Part shown: positions 60,600-64,000 of the stretch, in pieces
Position numbering within the stretch: position 1 is the first letter of the stretch
Layout: each line of letters opens with the position of its first letter
Assembly: GCF_027887165.1 (NCBI RefSeq)
Contig: NC_077234.1
Location: 141,909,857-141,973,856 of the forward strand
DNA from: Monodelphis domestica
Lineage: Eukaryota; Chordata; Mammalia; Didelphimorphia; Didelphidae
Direction: 5' to 3'
Length of the DNA stretch: 64,000 nucleotides
Notes under the pieces: generated by a model
What the model saw: only the letters and a program-made list of their open reading frames with translations
Told to the model about the DNA's origin: nothing
The model's database searches: none
Translations under genes and position numbers: made by a program

Positions 60600-62640
60600 A
60601 GAAGAAATGAAAGAGTGGAAATAAAAAGTAACCCGCCAGGTACATCTTTGCAGGTCAAAGAGTCTGGAAAGTGTTATATTAGTGAATATCGTAGTCTTGA
60701 GGAAAATGTTTTGAAATAATGTTCTTAAAGGAAAATTTCTCCAGCTCTTTGAAGAAACCATTCAATCTGACTGAAAATTATTTTTAATTAGCAAGTGAAA
60801 CAACCAACTACTGATGAGCTGACATCTCACTTTAATATTTTAGCACTGCTTATTCAATTAAAAGTTTAGATGAAAAATTAATTCTTTCAAAGGGACAAGC
60901 CTTCAGCTATCTGACATTCCTTTTTAACTGTTATCTTGTAATTGATCCTTATTAGGCACTGTAAGTTGAACTGAATTTATTCCTTGTTTTGCACAAAGAC
61001 CAAGTAATTTACATAGCTACAAATAGGAATCTGCATCTAAAGGTGGTGACTAATAAATTACTTTTAATATTCTTCATCATGATTGTGCATTTTCAATAGT
61101 GTTGGTGCATTTTAACTTTGCGAATCTTTTCCTAGAATAATTTTCCTATAATTCATCTGTAAAATATTAATTTCACCATAATCCTAATCATTCTATTGGA
61201 AAATGAGACTAGATATTACTTCATTATACTAGATATTACCTCATATACATGTAATGTTTTTGTTTATTAAAAGGTAGTTTATGGTTAAAGTAGTGGCAAG
61301 ACAGATTGACATTTAACAGGAATAAAAAAAAAGTGATAAGGCACCCTTTGTGCATAGTACAAGAGAGAGTCTAAAAGGGGGAGTGGGAAGAGAAATGTTT
61401 ACTTTTCCCTTAGTTGTCAGGATTTTTTTCTTGATTCATTCTTGTCACCTGATTTCTTTTTGTTTTGCTTTTTCACCCATTAAACACACATGCAATCTTC
61501 ATTTCACTTGTCCTATGTATTGTTCATTTAGTCCTCTTTTGGTGTATTCATAAATCAATGGATTTATAAATCAATCTTGTATTTAATCTTCCACAGTGTG
61601 GACATTGTGAACTTTGTGCAAAGGTGTACCAGAAGGTAGTTCATTTCTTAGCTATTTCTTTTCTGTTCCCAATACAGAATTAAGAAAATAATACACAAAA
61701 AGAGAAGGAGGAAACCTAGTAAGAAAATAAAATTTACTCTGAATAGGAAATAACCAATTTTGGAAATGGAGGAATAAGCAACTTCTGTTTTTTCTTCACA
61801 TGCTTTCTATACTCTCTCATCCAATGACAGAGGAAAAGGAGGAAAAGTCCAAGTTGCACTAAGCACTTTTATTGCTATAAAATTTCTTTGTTTTCTTTTT
61901 TTAGGTTCATGAAGAACAGGGAAGAAAAATCCAAATGACACTCTTGCCTGGGTTGTGTGTATTGGCTGGGCGCAGGAAGATCAACTTCACCTTAGTGTTA
62001 TGATTAGTATAAAGGCTATGTTAAATACATCCTAGGTTCTCTGAGCTGCTTCAGCACAACAAAATTGAAGCTATATTTAGCCCTGAAAGTTTGGTAACAC
62101 ATAATTACTGGGTAACGGGAGTTGATTCTAGTAGCAATAAAATGGTGGACCAAATTGGAACCATATTTCTAATTGTCCTAAAATATAAAATAAGGTGAAG
62201 AGAGCAACATTTTTAGGTCAATTTGAAATATGAATTAAAATTACATGACCTAGTTGTAGACTAATGGCAAACTATAGGCCAGAATGACTGTCTAAAATGC
62301 CCTGGTATTTTTAAAACAAAGGTAAAGTCTAAAGTTACTGTTAAAGTTGCTTTCAAGAATGTTATCATTAATGTTGCACATAAGCATCTCATAGTAGTTA
62401 GAAGATAGGTCTTGATGCCAGGAGAAAATAGTTTTGAATAGAACCTCTGAGAAACACTGGTTGTGGGACTCTGATCAAGTCATTTAAACTCACAATTTCT
62501 TATTCAATCCTATAAGACTATTGTTGGTAAAACAATTGCTGATTTGGATTGGTAGATTGGTGGAAGATATATACTTTGTAGGAGATGCTAGACTTGATAA
62601 AGTATAATTCTGAATATAAATTATATATTTATGGATAGAG
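60600..62640. other. Intergenic sequence, nothing recognised
   Basis: About 2 kb without a gene or nameable repeat. Confidence 0.4.
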
Positions 62641-62990
62641 ATATGTAGATATATGTACACACATATATGTACATACAAGTATGTGTTATATATGTGTTTG
62701 CATATATACACATAAACATACATTTATATAAATATTCATATATGTCTACATGTAAGTATTATAGAGCCACTAGCTATTCTCTATAGATAAGCATATATAC
62801 ATACATACTTACATATACATCCTTCATTTATAAGACATGTAATAATGATGTAGGAAAATATTATCTCTGAGATCCTCTATATATTTAGTTCTATAATACT
62901 CTCATTGTATAATTGAGTTTTAGGTATATAGTAGGTACTATACATATATGTATATATACATACACATATATATGCAAATATATGTATAAA
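62641..62990. repeat. TA/CA-rich low-complexity region
   Basis: Interleaved tatg, acat and ta units with several interruptions, densest at 62641-62720 and 62940-62990. Confidence 0.7.
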
Positions 62991-63159
62991 AGTATTTGAT
63001 TAATTACCAGAAGTCACAGTTTCCTCTCCTCTAGCCTTCTAATACTGGAAAGTTGTCTGTAGATGTTTCTGTGACCAAGAAGATTAATTTCAAAGAAGTT
63101 CATTTGGTAAGTACATAAACCAAGCACATTCTTTTATTTTACAAGGAGACAAAGAACAG

Positions 63160-63235
63160 AGGTCAATCAGCAAATATTTATTAGTCACTGACTATGTACC
63201 AAGCAATATTCTGAGGATAGGAGTTTAAAAACTAG
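63160..63235 (-). repeat. L2-like 3' end
   Basis: Reads cagcaaatatttattagtca, then tgactatgtaccaagcaata, the reversed form of the common L2 3' end. A-rich sequence follows. Diverged. Confidence 0.55.
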
Positions 63236-64000
63236 AAAATAAAATAAATAAAAAATAAAAATAAATTAACAACAAAGTCTGATTGCTCAGGGGACAGATA
63301 TTGCTCTTGAAGCATATAGATAATCTTCATCAGCAAATTAAGTCCTCAATTCATGTTGAAGTGGAGACAATATGACTGGATAAATATATTGAAACTGAAT
63401 AAAAGGATATGGTTTTAAAGAAAATGAGTCAAAAGCAAGAAGTTATTATTTTGTACTAATATAAGCCTTGTGAATATGAAACCCCTAAATGATCACAATC
63501 TTTATGTTCACCTCCTCTTTCTCCCCCATCATCTTGCTTGACACCACCATCATTGTTGTTTTTATTCCCATAGTGTGGCCATTGTCTTTGTCATCACCTT
63601 CATTATTACTATAATCATCAGTATTACTTTGCTGGGGAAGGGAAAAAAAAAACTGATTTCTCAAACCTGTGAACAAAGTCAAACAATTTAGTAAGAATTT
63701 TGATCTCTCTTTCTGTAATGAGTAAGTATACCTATACCATAGCTTAGTTGCCATTTAATTCCTTCCCTCTGCATTTTCCTTTTTCAATTTATTTCTAACC
63801 CTGAGTTATACCTATCAAGATAAGAAATCAAGAGTCCTAAGGGGAGAAAAATTAAACCTAATAAATGAAAATCATATCCAATTGGCTTTTAAGAGACCTC
63901 GATTTATATTTCAGTCCTAAAAGTTTTGGGTTATGCTGTCATGGTTCTTTGAATAGGAATCTAATTATCACTTTCTTCATGTGAAAAATGGGCATAATAA
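63236..64000. other. Intergenic sequence to the window edge, nothing recognised
   Basis: A-rich run near 63235-63270, then unclassified DNA. An 89-codon minus-strand frame (63754-63485) has no motif I recognise. Confidence 0.4.

Overview
The window looks like AT-rich intergenic DNA from a therian mammal, most probably a marsupial. The reasons are many degenerate CORE-SINE/MIR-type copies, several 5'-truncated L1 3' ends, an L2-type tail, class I endogenous retroviruses (ERVs), solo LTRs, a hAT-type miniature transposon, a processed pseudogene and many microsatellites. I found no intact host protein-coding gene, no exon chain, no rRNA or tRNA gene and no CRISPR array. Most open reading frames are chance frames or pieces of dead retroelements. 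The species-level call is inference; an interspersed-repeat database search would settle it.

Layout. 1-2290: unclassified sequence, then a partial copy of a compact LTR retrotransposon. 2801-11966: a minus-strand ERV (ERV-A) with both LTRs, gag, pro and pol but no recognisable env, sitting inside a split (TG)n microsatellite. 12-36 kb: old SINEs, L1 3' ends (16.9-18.2, 28.84-29.45 and 30.3-30.6 kb), a solo LTR (18390-19101), an L2-like tail (about 19.9-20.7 kb), a GC-rich retroelement fragment with a 9-base target duplication (24849-25432) and long stretches with nothing recognisable. 36046-36733: a cyclophilin A (PPIA) processed pseudogene on the minus strand, followed by a second solo LTR of the same family as the first (36855-37599). 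38573-46826: a plus-strand ERV (ERV-B), a relative of ERV-A with a different LTR; its 5' LTR is almost gone and its 3' LTR carries a hAT-type element with a perfect 8-base target duplication. 47-51.6 kb: old L1 pieces, SINEs and a complete compact LTR element (48974-50415). 51.7-64 kb: microsatellites, including about 163 bases of (CCTT)n, old SINEs and unclassified AT-rich DNA.

The most interesting content is the ERV-A/ERV-B family. The two copies share a gamma-like capsid, a single CCHC-type zinc finger, a long Asn-rich stretch before the protease, a gamma-like reverse transcriptase and RNase H, and an integrase with a GPY/F-type C-terminal module, but no env. In both, a hydrophobic segment lies upstream of the capsid in a frame that runs on into Gag, which suggests a membrane-anchored Gag N-terminus. 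In both, Asn stands where catalytic Asp is expected in the protease and in the reverse transcriptase box. All copies are broken by stops and frameshifts; nothing here looks able to encode a functional virus.
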